Assembly: GCF_040801785.1 (NCBI RefSeq)
Contig: NZ_CP161805.1
Coordinates: 930,001 to 994,000 of the forward strand
Length of the DNA: 64,000 bases
Source of the DNA: Sulfitobacter sp. LCG007
GTDB taxonomy: Bacteria; Pseudomonadota; Alphaproteobacteria; Rhodobacterales; Rhodobacteraceae
Direction: 5' to 3'
In this document: piece after piece, positions 44,610 to 52,187 of the stretch
Layout of the letters: each line of letters starts with the position of its first letter
How positions within the stretch are numbered: position 1 is the stretch's first letter
Made by a program: the position numbers and the translations under genes
The notes under the pieces: generated by a model
Seen by the model: only the letters and a program-made list of their open reading frames with translations
What the model was told of the DNA's origin: nothing
Database searches by the model: none

Positions 44610-45383
44610 TCAGGCCGACCTGCGCAGGCCGACCGCCCCCGCGAGCAGCAGGAACGCCGCGATGAGAGACATCGCCGATGCGGGCAAGGGGACATCGCTC
44701 GGCTGGGGCGGTATGGGAAGCGGCCTGGGAAGCATCGCGTTCGGAGCGGCATATGGATTGTCCGTGGATACCTGTGCGCCCGCGACATAGAAGCTGTCGA
44801 AGCCCCTGCGCGCGACGATTCCGAAAATCGCACTCGGGTCGTATTCCGGCAGGCTCACGAACGGAGAGGCGGTGGTTCGGTCCAGCAGCATCTCCCAGCC
44901 GATCGACGACAGCGTATAAAGCTGGAAGCTGCTGGTGAAGGTCCGCGTCTTGGTGCAGCCGCGATTGAGGCATTTTACATAGGGTTTGCCGATTTCGCCG
45001 AAGGACAGGCTCTCGATCGTCACGTTGGTGCCGAAGTCGAGGATGAGCATGTCGCGTCTCTTGCCGCCGTCGACTCCGGGCTGCTTTCCGATGCACTTGC
45101 GCTCTACGGTCGACGGGCGCAAACCCCGACCGCACACGCCGAGGCCGCTTCCGGCCTTCTGCCTGATGACCTGCTTGCCCATCTCGAACGTACCGTCGTT
45201 CAGGATGCGGCCCGCCCGGGCTTCGACGGACAGCGGCGATTGAGGCTGGCTCGAGAAGATCAGCGAGCGTTCGAAATCGCTGGAGCCACTGCTGAACCCG
45301 TAGCTGTAGGTCGCCGCGGAGGCGGATTGGAAGCAGATGCCCAAAATCAACAAAGTGAAATACTTGAATACAAACGAAGGCAT
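44610..45383 (-). CDS. VPLPA-CTERM secreted protein
   Basis: A 257-residue secreted protein. A signal peptide spans residues 1-24 (FKYFTLLILGICFQSASA). The sorting tail is DVPLPASAMSLIAAFLLLAG, then AVGLRRSA, the VPLPA-CTERM variant of exosortase signals. The body has four to six cysteines (GLGVCGRGLRP, ERKCIGK, KCLNRGCTKT) that could form disulfides, and beta-rich text similar to other PEP-CTERM proteins. ATG 45383 begins the signal peptide. It is convergent with the WD40-cytochrome gene (6 bp apart). Function unknown. Confidence 0.82.
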   Translation of the reverse strand: MPSFVFKYFTLLILGICFQSASAATYSYGFSSGSSDFERSLIFSSQPQSPLSVEARAGRILNDGTFEMGKQVIRQKAGSGLGVCGRGLRPSTVERKCIGKQPGVDGGKRRDMLILDFGTNVTIESLSFGEIGKPYVKCLNRGCTKTRTFTSSFQLYTLSSIGWEMLLDRTTASPFVSLPEYDPSAIFGIVARRGFDSFYVAGAQVSTDNPYAAPNAMLPRPLPIPPQPSDVPLPASAMSLIAAFLLLAGAVGLRRSA

Positions 45384-45625
45384 GAATCCCCGCTCCTCAT
45401 ATGAGATACCCACCCGGTCGTCATTTGGCAGAGGCGCAGGCTCGAGAGTCAACGAGCGATGGCTCATGCGGCTGAAGTATCAACCTGTAGTGGTTCTTCG
45501 GTTGTTCGTATGTCGCATGGGTAGCATAACCGCAACAGGCGCCACGGGAAGGTGTACTTGACCCGGCCAAGGACGCGAATCGCGCTGCAAGGGACCGCAA
45601 TCCGGAAGACTGTGTGTCCGAAGCC

Positions 45626-45641
45626 GGTGCCGCTGAAGGGA
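45626..45641. repeat. Left att-like direct repeat
   Basis: GGTGCCGCTGAAGGGA, identical to 48525-48540 in the tRNA-Thr 3' end. Confidence 0.7.
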
Positions 45642-46019
45642 TACCTGCGTATTTCGCGGTTTAGCAGCGATCGGCGCAAATATCCCCCGATTTCTTGGAC
45701 TTATCCACGCCAGCCTGGCCACAGTTTCCTTGCCGTACGGCCAGCTTCGGAAGCAGGTTTACCGAAGAGATCACACATCGGCGGGAAATGTGGCGTCTTT
45801 CGAGAAGAGACCGGAGCTCGCTGGAAATCTTCTTGCCTGCGTTAGCCTGACTTCCGATTCTCGGTACTTTGAAAGTCAAGTTTCTTCCTTTTGAAAATCG
45901 AAATATGATAGTTTGTCGGCTTCTGATAGATCTTTGAACATGCGGGTGAGCTGGATAGATGAGCAATGTCGCCTAATACGCATCCCTCGCGTCAGGCTCG
46001 TGGAGAACATACCAGGTAT
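45642..46019. other. Non-coding or decayed stretch inside the integrative element
   Basis: About 380 bp with no frame that looks like a real protein on either strand; AT-rich pieces near 45840-45920. I see no recognisable gene or RNA. Confidence 0.4.
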
Positions 46020-46021
46020 GA

Positions 46022-46255
46022 CCGAAGCCAAGATGTCTCTGGTTATGTCCGGAAAAGAGGAAGCTGTCCTCTGTAGAAGCAGACAATATCCGGCGATTTT
46101 TCGGGTATCGGGTGCCGGACGATCCTGCCTACACCCTGACAGACAAGATTATTGCTCGGCTAACCATGCTTGATGAACCTCAAACACACGTTCTAGCGCT
46201 GTATATGGAAGCCCTGACGGGTACTTCTCTTGCTCCTCCTCCAGGATCTGAATGA
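46022..46255 (+). pseudogene. Frameshifted small gene remnant
   Basis: The open stretch ending at 46255 reads VEADNIRRFFGYRVPDDPAY, then TLTDKIIARLTMLDEPQTHV and LALYMEALTGTSLAPPPGSE, with protein-like composition and predicted helices. It has no start codon before it. A different frame just upstream supplies MTEAKMSLVMSGKEEAV, so a frameshift near 46065-46075 would join the two. I do not recognise the family. It is probably a decayed cargo gene of the integrative element. Confidence 0.3.
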
Positions 46256-47015
46256 GTATCGCAGTCCGGAAGTGCGGCGTTCTGCGGTGCTCGTGCCGCC
46301 CGGGCCGCAGCGCGGATGGCAAGGGCGAGGGCAGTGGAAACCGCAGTTCCCAAGGACATGACGGGAACGTCCCCAAAATTTCCCATGCGCCTCGTAAATC
46401 GCCGCGCCTCAACAGAAGTTGGTGCTGCTGAGGGGTGACGTTTCTGTCTGAGTGGGTCTTTAACCTACTGAAACTGAAAATATTTGCAAGATGCGTGCTG
46501 GGTGTGTGCGACCATTCGTGTAACCTGACCCTAAGCCCAGGCTGCCTTTTCGAGATGAACTGGCGTTTTCTCGTCGACAATTGATGTGCTCAAATCATCC
46601 ACCAATTCTGGATGGGCGGTTCGCATGTATCGCGCATGGGCAATCCATACCTGCCGGTGTTCAACTTACTGGCCCGGCACAGGAATGAACGCGCTCATGC
46701 CAACTTCCTCTTTGCGCTCGCCAGTTGGTTGGCGGTGACGCCGATCAGGTCGGCAATCCATTCCAGGATCGCGTGCGTTCTGGTTTGAAAAGTCTCCCCA
46801 CCCGTTGCCTTTGGGCTCTGACTTCGCGGCGTGTGGCAGCAGACGACAGGCCCCTGCACGCTGACCATGGCTTATCCCTGCATCCGGTTGGCGACGCGCG
46901 CAATATTGGCTGCCACACGCTCTGTGCGGCGAGCATCTCCCACGGCGATCATTTCGGTATCGCAGTGCCCGGTGGCGATAACGGCGTGTATCCGGAGCGT
47001 TTCGGAGCCTTCGCC
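46256..47015. other. Decayed DNA inside the integrative element
   Basis: About 760 bp with only short, mutually exclusive frames, including a 57-codon piece from ATG 46612 (MGGSHVSRMGNPYLPVFNLL). No convincing intact gene. It looks like eroded coding DNA. Confidence 0.4.
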
Positions 47016-47213
47016 ATGAATCTGCAAGATGTGCCGGAGGACTGCATCAACGTGATCGACGTGGATACCCTGAGCGGATCCTTCCCGACGATCAGCGTCG
47101 ACAACATTTCGGCCAGTCTGAACGCAGCTATTTGGTATGAAACGGGCGTGCTAGAACTGATCCAGAACGGCTCTGGCTCGGGAAGCTATGCCGGAGCCAC
47201 GGGCAACCGCTAA
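47016..47213 (+). pseudogene. Possible pilin-like C-terminal fragment
   Basis: A 65-residue frame from ATG 47016 (MNLQDVPEDCINVIDVDTLS, then GSFPTISVDN and a glycine/serine-rich end). The VP-x2-C pattern followed by a short beta-rich tail resembles C-terminal parts of type IVb pilins such as PilS. The frame is open upstream to 46725 (including GVYPERFGAFA) but that part loses protein character, and there is no prepilin N-terminus. The match is weak and it may be chance. Overlaps the 3' end of the sulfotransferase-like gene on the other strand. Confidence 0.25.
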
Positions 47214-48020
47214 CCGCCAATAGATGCGGCGCAGAAGTCCCGGCTTCGCGCTCCCCCTCGCGTTCCAGTCTGCGCGTCGCTGTGCGGCGAGATGGTGGCC
47301 TTCTCTGGGTATTTCGGGTGCCTCCAGCCCGAAGTAGTCCATAAGCCCCCTGTGAGGCCTGAGAGCCTTTGTGACGGCCTCAATCTCGGGGTCGGTCAGG
47401 AACAGGATCGCGGTGGCGCTCTGGTCCTGTATTCCCCGCGCGCCGGAGCCCTTCTTTCCATTTATCTCGGCATCGACGACGGGAATCCCAAGGGAGCGAT
47501 TCAGGCTTTCGGGGTCCGCGGTGAATTCCTGGTAGTTCGTGACGGGGAAATCGTAGGTCTCCCGAAACTCGCTTATCTTCTCTGCCTTCATGACCCAAAG
47601 CGGCACAAGGTCAGCGGGGTTGAAAGGCGGTGATTTGTACCGCCTGACGCAAGACGCGATCTGCTGGTAAGGTGAGCAGATGGAGGAGATAGCGGTGGAG
47701 TCCGTGCCGAAGGTTTGCGCGATCTGGCGAAAGCGCATCAGATTCGGCGGTGATCCCTCGATGAAGCTTTTCCCCCTCGCGAGCCGTTCCCATTCGCTGC
47801 GGATGAACGGCCAGTCATATTCGGCTTCTGTCCACTGGCCTTTGCGCATGATGCGATTGACGGACGGAACCGTCTGACCTTCGTTGTTTCCGTATGGTGG
47901 CAGATAGCCGCCGATCTGCGACGCGACATACTGAGAGAGAACGGTTGATCCCGAATTATTCGGGGAGAATATGAAGAAGAAACGGGGTCGGTCTATCTCG
48001 TCGCCGTGAAAGTTCATCAT
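47151..48020 (-). CDS. Sulfotransferase-like protein (island cargo)
   Basis: A 289-residue protein with features of PAPS-dependent sulfotransferases. The 5'-phosphosulfate loop is RFFFIFSPNNSGSTVLSQYV (residues 13-32). A GSPPNLMRF segment is at about residue 90, and the SICSPYQQIASCVRRYKSP block lies where the 3'-phosphate site is expected. The C-terminus is basic. Two adjacent ATGs (48020 and 48017) can serve as start. It is the only intact-looking gene of the integrative element and has lower GC than its surroundings. The acceptor (glycan, lipid or small molecule) is unknown. Confidence 0.65.
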   Translation of the reverse strand: MMNFHGDEIDRPRFFFIFSPNNSGSTVLSQYVASQIGGYLPPYGNNEGQTVPSVNRIMRKGQWTEAEYDWPFIRSEWERLARGKSFIEGSPPNLMRFRQIAQTFGTDSTAISSICSPYQQIASCVRRYKSPPFNPADLVPLWVMKAEKISEFRETYDFPVTNYQEFTADPESLNRSLGIPVVDAEINGKKGSGARGIQDQSATAILFLTDPEIEAVTKALRPHRGLMDYFGLEAPEIPREGHHLAAQRRADWNARGSAKPGLLRRIYWRLAVARGSGIASRARAVLDQF

Positions 48021-48313
48021 TGTATCAATCCGTTATGATTTTCGAATTCCTTTAAATTTATTCCCGAAAGCAGGTCGTCAACCGACCGGCCATTCGGCGG
48101 CCAAGCAATGCCCCATTGTTCATTAGATCTGATGATAGCGACTCAAGTCAATGGCCGACGTTGCGCTGGACTTTCACGGTGTTCACGGATTTTGCGTCGG
48201 CAAGGAGTCAGGCTGATCGTTGCCCAAAAAAACGTCAGCCTAATTCCGGTAGAATCTGCCCGGTATTGCGGAGCCTGTAGATCGGCGCATCTTGAGATAT
48301 GTCTCACGCACAG
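48021..48313. other. Gap between sulfotransferase-like gene and integrase fragment
   Basis: About 290 bp, lower GC, no convincing gene. It probably held the deleted body of the integrase. Confidence 0.4.
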
Positions 48314-48403
48314 TCATGGCTGGAACTTTGGCACGTCATCAGGGATGCGCCGACGGAAGTAGAAGACACCTCCAGCCTGCTTCTGATGAACGTATCTGGC
48401 CAT
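48314..48403 (-). pseudogene. Truncated tyrosine-recombinase integrase, N-terminal fragment
   Basis: Only 29 residues remain: MARYVHQKQAGGVFYFRRRI, then PDDVPKFQP and a stop. The GGVFYFRRRIPDD pattern is typical of the N-terminus of phage/island integrases (DUF6538-type). The catalytic domain is missing and no other frame continues it. It lies about 120 bp from the tRNA-Thr 3' end, the normal place for an island integrase. The element is therefore presumably immobile. Confidence 0.6.
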
Positions 48404-48523
48404 GAGGATGAATGCCCTTGCCCTTAGGACAGCAAAGGCCATGCGTGATACCTCTTGTCTTACCTCTGAGGTAACCGGATAACCCGTAAAGCATTCATTT
48501 GATTGGCATGAACGGGAAAATAT

Positions 48524-48599
48524 TGGTGCCGCTGAAGGGACTCGAACCCCCGACCCCATCATTACGAATGACGTGCTCTACCAGCTGAGCTACAGCGGC
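48524..48599 (-). tRNA. tRNA-Thr (anticodon CGU)
   Basis: On the minus strand the 76-nt gene has a 7-bp acceptor (GCCGCTG / CAGCGGC), D arm TAGCTCAGCTGGTAGAGC, anticodon stem CGTCA/TGATG with loop TTCGTAA giving anticodon CGU, T arm with GGTTCGAGTCC, discriminator A and an encoded CCA. It reads threonine ACG codons. Its 3' end is the attachment site of the decayed integrative element to the left and remains intact. Confidence 0.95.
48525..48540. repeat. Right att-like direct repeat within tRNA-Thr 3' end
   Basis: GGTGCCGCTGAAGGGA, identical to 45626-45641. Confidence 0.7.
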
Positions 48600-48860
48600 C
48601 CCGTTTCCCTTGCGCGCCGGGAAGGCGTGCGGCATTGCGACGATGCGCCCGGCGGGGCATTTCGGTGCGATGACGCTGGGCGGCTTTTAGCGGCGTGCAG
48701 GAAAGGGCGCAAGACGATTAGTCGCCTTCGGGGCCAATCGTTCGATGCGCCTCGCGCGGGCCGGGCGCAGGTGATAGAAGCGCCCCGACGTCCAGCGACC
48801 GCGAGATGCGACAGGGTGGCAAGAAACTCCGATCCGGGCCGGCGCCCGTCCGCAAGCGCA

Positions 48861-50288
48861 ATGCGATCGGGTCTTGTGACCGCATTCGCGATCATCGCCG
48901 GCGTGACGCTCTGGCGGGTGGTCTGGCTGGCCTGGAACGGCACCGACCTTTTCGTTGACGAGGCGCAGTACTGGCTCTGGGGCCGGAATCTCGACTTCGG
49001 CTACTACTCCAAACCGCCCATGATCGGCTGGCTGATCCGGCTGGTGACGGAGGTTTCGGGCTCCTCTGCTGCTTTCTGGGTCAGGCTGCCTGCGCCGCTT
49101 CTCCATATGCTCACGGCGATCCTGCTGATGCTCTGTGCCCGCGAGGTCTTTGGCGAGGCCGTCGCGCGCTGGGTGGGGCCGATCTATGTCGCGCTGCCGA
49201 TGTCCAGCGTCGGATCCTTCATGCTCTCGACGGACACGGTAATGCTGCCGTTCCTCGCGCTGGCGCTCTGGCGCTATCTGCGTCTGCTCGAAACGCGCAG
49301 GGCGGGGGATGCCGTCATTGCGGGCCTCGCGCTCGGGGTCGGGCTTCTGTCGAAATACGCCGCGATCTACTTCTGCATCGGCATGGGACTTGCCGCGCTG
49401 CATCAGCCTGCGGCACGCCCGCCGGTCCGTCTGGCGCTGCTGCTTCTGGGCACGGCGCTTCTGGTCCTGTCGCCGAACCTGATCTGGAACGCCGGCCATC
49501 AGGCCGTCACCTTCCGGCACACGGCGGACAACGCCAACTGGTCGGGAGGCGGATTGCACTGGGACAGGGCCGCCGAGTTCTTCTTCTCGCAATTCGCCGT
49601 CGTCGGCCCTGTCTTCTTCGGCGCGCTTCTCCGGGCCTGCTGGCTGGCCTTCCACCGGCGTCTGCCGGGTATCGCGCTGACGCTGCTGATGTTCGCGATG
49701 CCCGTCGTGCTGCTTGTCACGGGACAGGCGCTGATGAGCCGGGCCTATGCCAACTGGGCGGTGGCGGCCTACGTCGCCGGCACCATTCTCGCGGTGAAGA
49801 TGCTTGCGGGGCGACCGCGCTGGCTCTGGGCGGGGCAGGCGCTCAACCTCTGTCTCGCGCTCGCCCTTCCGGTCCTGCTTGCCATGCCGGAACGCGTGAC
49901 GTTGCCCGGCGGCACGCCGCTGTTCGAGCGCTACCTCGGCCGCTCCGATGTCAGCCGCTGGGCGGGGGATATCGCGAGGCAGAACGGGATCGGCACGATC
50001 GTTTCGGATCAGAGGGATCTACTGGCCGACCTCCATTACAGCCTGCGCGATACGGATTTCGACCTTTTTGCCACGCCGCCCGATGGTGCGCCGGAAAACT
50101 ATTACGAGCAGCGGTTTGCCGTTCCTGAGCACCTTGAAGATGATACACTTCTGCTGAGCTTCAGGGCGGCGCCGGAGTGTCCGGGTGTCGTGATGCTTGC
50201 AGAGAAAGCGCTCGATTCCGGCGCCTACACCAACAAGACCCTGCGCGCGGCAAGGGTGCCGGCGAGGTGCTACAGGGGAGGCAACTGA
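48861..50288 (+). CDS. GT39/ArnT-type glycosyltransferase 1
   Basis: A 475-residue inner-membrane glycosyltransferase using a polyprenyl-phosphate sugar donor, with about ten spans in the first 360 residues and a periplasmic C-terminal part. The first periplasmic loop holds the catalytic-type acidic motif DLFVDEAQYWLWGRNLDFGY, followed by YSKPPMIGWLIRL, similar to ArnT (DEAYYW, PP motif). ATG 48861 is the first start before the first span; the frame is open further up through the tRNA and is not coding. It is followed four bases later by the PAP2 gene. Likely modifies lipid A, a membrane lipid or a surface glycan. Confidence 0.85.
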   Translation: MRSGLVTAFAIIAGVTLWRVVWLAWNGTDLFVDEAQYWLWGRNLDFGYYSKPPMIGWLIRLVTEVSGSSAAFWVRLPAPLLHMLTAILLMLCAREVFGEAVARWVGPIYVALPMSSVGSFMLSTDTVMLPFLALALWRYLRLLETRRAGDAVIAGLALGVGLLSKYAAIYFCIGMGLAALHQPAARPPVRLALLLLGTALLVLSPNLIWNAGHQAVTFRHTADNANWSGGGLHWDRAAEFFFSQFAVVGPVFFGALLRACWLAFHRRLPGIALTLLMFAMPVVLLVTGQALMSRAYANWAVAAYVAGTILAVKMLAGRPRWLWAGQALNLCLALALPVLLAMPERVTLPGGTPLFERYLGRSDVSRWAGDIARQNGIGTIVSDQRDLLADLHYSLRDTDFDLFATPPDGAPENYYEQRFAVPEHLEDDTLLLSFRAAPECPGVVMLAEKALDSGAYTNKTLRAARVPARCYRGGN

Positions 50289-50292
50289 GCCG

Positions 50293-51057
50293 ATGGTTTC
50301 AAGCGCGACCTTAAGCCGGACGCTTGCATTCACGCTCGCCCTCACCGGGCTGGCCGCCTTCGTCTTCAGCCTCTTTCCCGGCCTTGACCTTGCCTTCAGC
50401 CGCATCTTTCACGATCCGGAAGACGGCTTCTGGCTGTCGCGCGTCGCGTTCATGGAACTGCTGCGGCGCGGGTTCTGGAATGCGATGGACCTCGCCGGGG
50501 TGTTTGCCATCGTCCTGCTGGTGATCGAGCTCATCCGCCCGCGCTGGAGCCCGATACGCCCGCGCGCGGCGTTGTTCGCCCTGAGCTGCTTCGCGCTCGA
50601 CAGCGGACTGCTGGTCGACAGGCTGCTGAAGGAACACTGGGGCAGGGCGCGCCCCAGGGATATCACGTTCTTCGATGGGGACCTGATCTTCACGCCGGCC
50701 CTGACGATGAGCGATCAGTGCCAGAGCAATTGCAGCTTCGTGTCGGGCGAGGCGAGCGGCATCGTGACGCTGTGCATGCTGTTTCTGCTGCTTGTCGTGC
50801 CCTGCCTGAAAAAGTCCAGCCGTCGTCCTGCCATCCGGCTGGCGGTGTCGCTCACGGCGCTCGCGGCGCTGCTGCGGATCGCGGTCGGCGCCCATTTCCT
50901 GAGTGACGTGATCTTCGCGGCACTCTTCGCGGTGCTGATCTCGGTCAGCCTTTACCGCGTGTTCGGGCTTCACCGCGTCGGCGTGCTCCGGGAGCGGACA
51001 GCGGGAGCCCCTTTGCCCGTCACTTTCCGGCCCGGTCGGCGGGCAAAGTGGGACTGA
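50293..51057 (+). CDS. PAP2-family membrane phosphatase (LpxE-like)
   Basis: A 254-residue phosphatase with about six spans. The three PAP2 motifs are KEHWGRARP, the serine/histidine-type middle motif in SFVSGEASG (Glu in place of the usual His of SGH) and RIAVGAHFLSDV. It would remove phosphate from a lipid such as lipid A, phosphatidylglycerol phosphate or undecaprenyl pyrophosphate. The SGE rather than SGH sequence also occurs in LpxE/LpxF-like enzymes. It follows the GT gene by four bases, and its end overlaps the convergent LAB_N gene by 38 bp. Confidence 0.85.
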   Translation: MVSSATLSRTLAFTLALTGLAAFVFSLFPGLDLAFSRIFHDPEDGFWLSRVAFMELLRRGFWNAMDLAGVFAIVLLVIELIRPRWSPIRPRAALFALSCFALDSGLLVDRLLKEHWGRARPRDITFFDGDLIFTPALTMSDQCQSNCSFVSGEASGIVTLCMLFLLLVVPCLKKSSRRPAIRLAVSLTALAALLRIAVGAHFLSDVIFAALFAVLISVSLYRVFGLHRVGVLRERTAGAPLPVTFRPGRRAKWD

Positions 51058-51364
51058 GCAGGCTGTTGCGCCGCCGCTCCGCATGGATCAGCCAGAGATT
51101 GCGAAGGTAGATGAAAAGGCCCATGGACTGCCCGAGCACGAAGACCGGGTCCTTGCGATAGAGCGCGTAGGCAAACAGGATCAGTCCGCCGCCGACGGAG
51201 AAATACCAGAAGGCAAGCGGGATGACCGAGCGTTTCTCGCGTTCCGATGCCACCCACTGGACGATGAACCGTGCGGTGAACAGAAGCTGTCCGGCGAGGC
51301 CGAACATGACCCAGCCGAATTCGGCCATCGTTTCCACATGGAGGAATTCGAAGACTTCATTCAT
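51020..51364 (-). CDS. LAB_N-domain small membrane protein
   Basis: A 114-residue protein with three hydrophobic spans, matching the lipid-A-disaccharide synthase N-terminal domain as a stand-alone protein. The typical sequence is GLAGQLLFTARFIVQWVASE then REKRSVIPLAFWYFSVGGGL and GQSMGLFIYLRNLWLI. Stand-alone members usually accompany GT2 polyprenyl-sugar synthases and are thought to act as flippases or anchors. ATG 51364 overlaps the GT2 stop by 4 bp; upstream AAAGGATCGAACC is a fair ribosome site. Confidence 0.88.
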   Translation of the reverse strand: MNEVFEFLHVETMAEFGWVMFGLAGQLLFTARFIVQWVASEREKRSVIPLAFWYFSVGGGLILFAYALYRKDPVFVLGQSMGLFIYLRNLWLIHAERRRNSLLSPTLPADRAGK

Positions 51365-52098
51365 GGTTCGATCCTTTCCTGTGCCCTGACGCGCGCCTTC
51401 TTGGCGCGCCGCAGCAACCACATGACGCCGAAGAGATCGACCGCTCCGACAAGTCCGCGCTGCAGGTTGTTGTATTTCGATCGCCCCTCGGTACGGGGCC
51501 TGTGGGACACGTCCACATGCGCCACGTCATGGCCCGCGCCCTTGAAGAGGGCGGGCAGATAGCGGTGCATGTGATCGAAATAGGGCAGGGCGAGAAACGC
51601 GTCGCGCCGAAACGCCTTGAGCCCGCAGCCCGTGTCGCGGGTCCCGTCGCGCAGCAGGCGGCCGCGCAGCCCGTTGGCGAGGCGCGAGGCGAGCTTCTTG
51701 GACATGCTGTCCTGGCGGCCGACGCGCTGGCCGGCCACGAGGCCGATCGCAGGAGGGACGTCGGGGGCGAAGAACGGGGCATAGAGCGCGGGAAGCTCCT
51801 CGGGGGGGTTCTGTCCGTCGCCGTCGAGCGTGCACACGATCGCACCCCGCGCCGCCATGACGCCGCTGTGGACAGCCGCGCTTTGTCCGCCGCTGCGATC
51901 GTGGCGCAGAAGCCTGATGCGCGGATCCGCTGCGGACCGGCTAGCGACCTCCTGCGCCGAACTGTCCGTCGATCCGTCGTCCACGACGATCACCTCGAAG
52001 TCGGGTCCGCCCGAGCAGGCCTTGACAATCCCGTCGATGAGAGGCCCGATATTGCCGGCTTCGTTCTTCATGGGAACGACAATGGAAACTTCGGTCAT
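51361..52098 (-). CDS. GT2 polyprenyl-phosphate glycosyltransferase (DPM1/ArnC-like)
   Basis: A 245-residue cytosolic glycosyltransferase that loads a sugar from a nucleotide donor onto polyprenyl phosphate. The nucleotide site is SIVVPMKNEAGNIGPLIDGI and VIVVDDGSTDSSAQ; the metal-binding DxD is in CTLDGDGQNPP; RDTGCGLKAFRRD is the acceptor-loop pattern. It lacks the two C-terminal spans of many ArnC proteins, which the adjacent LAB_N protein may replace. Divergent from the second GT39-type gene, it supplies the donor lipid for the two GT39 proteins (inference). Confidence 0.9.
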   Translation of the reverse strand: MTEVSIVVPMKNEAGNIGPLIDGIVKACSGGPDFEVIVVDDGSTDSSAQEVASRSAADPRIRLLRHDRSGGQSAAVHSGVMAARGAIVCTLDGDGQNPPEELPALYAPFFAPDVPPAIGLVAGQRVGRQDSMSKKLASRLANGLRGRLLRDGTRDTGCGLKAFRRDAFLALPYFDHMHRYLPALFKGAGHDVAHVDVSHRPRTEGRSKYNNLQRGLVGAVDLFGVMWLLRRAKKARVRAQERIEP

Positions 52099-52187
52099 GT
52101 CGAGGCATATCTCGTGAATAAGGACATTTCCGGCGCTGCGCCAAACAGGCAGGCGAAAGGAATGGTCCGAAATCCCGCACAGCCACC

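Larger units (their letters stand above)
45626..48540. mobile_element. Decayed integrative element in tRNA-Thr
   Basis: A segment of about 2.9 kb flanked by the 16-bp direct repeat GGTGCCGCTGAAGGGA (45626-45641 and 48525-48540). The right copy is part of the 3' end of the tRNA-Thr gene, including its CCA end. A truncated integrase lies next to the tRNA, as expected for tRNA-targeting elements. The inside is visibly less GC-rich than the rest of the window and holds mainly broken frames and one sulfotransferase-like gene. Confidence 0.65.

Noticed and set aside
45661-45966. 101-codon minus-strand frame left of the element core
   Set aside because: No recognisable motif, no ribosome site, and low-complexity basic composition.
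46149-46580. 143-codon minus-strand frame in the decayed element
   Set aside because: Composition is not protein-like (long runs of Pro, Arg, Ser) and it overlaps a more convincing plus-strand remnant.
48573-48860. Extension of the GT39-type gene upstream through the tRNA
   Set aside because: The tRNA gene is certain and the extension has no transmembrane or family character; ATG 48861 is the natural start.
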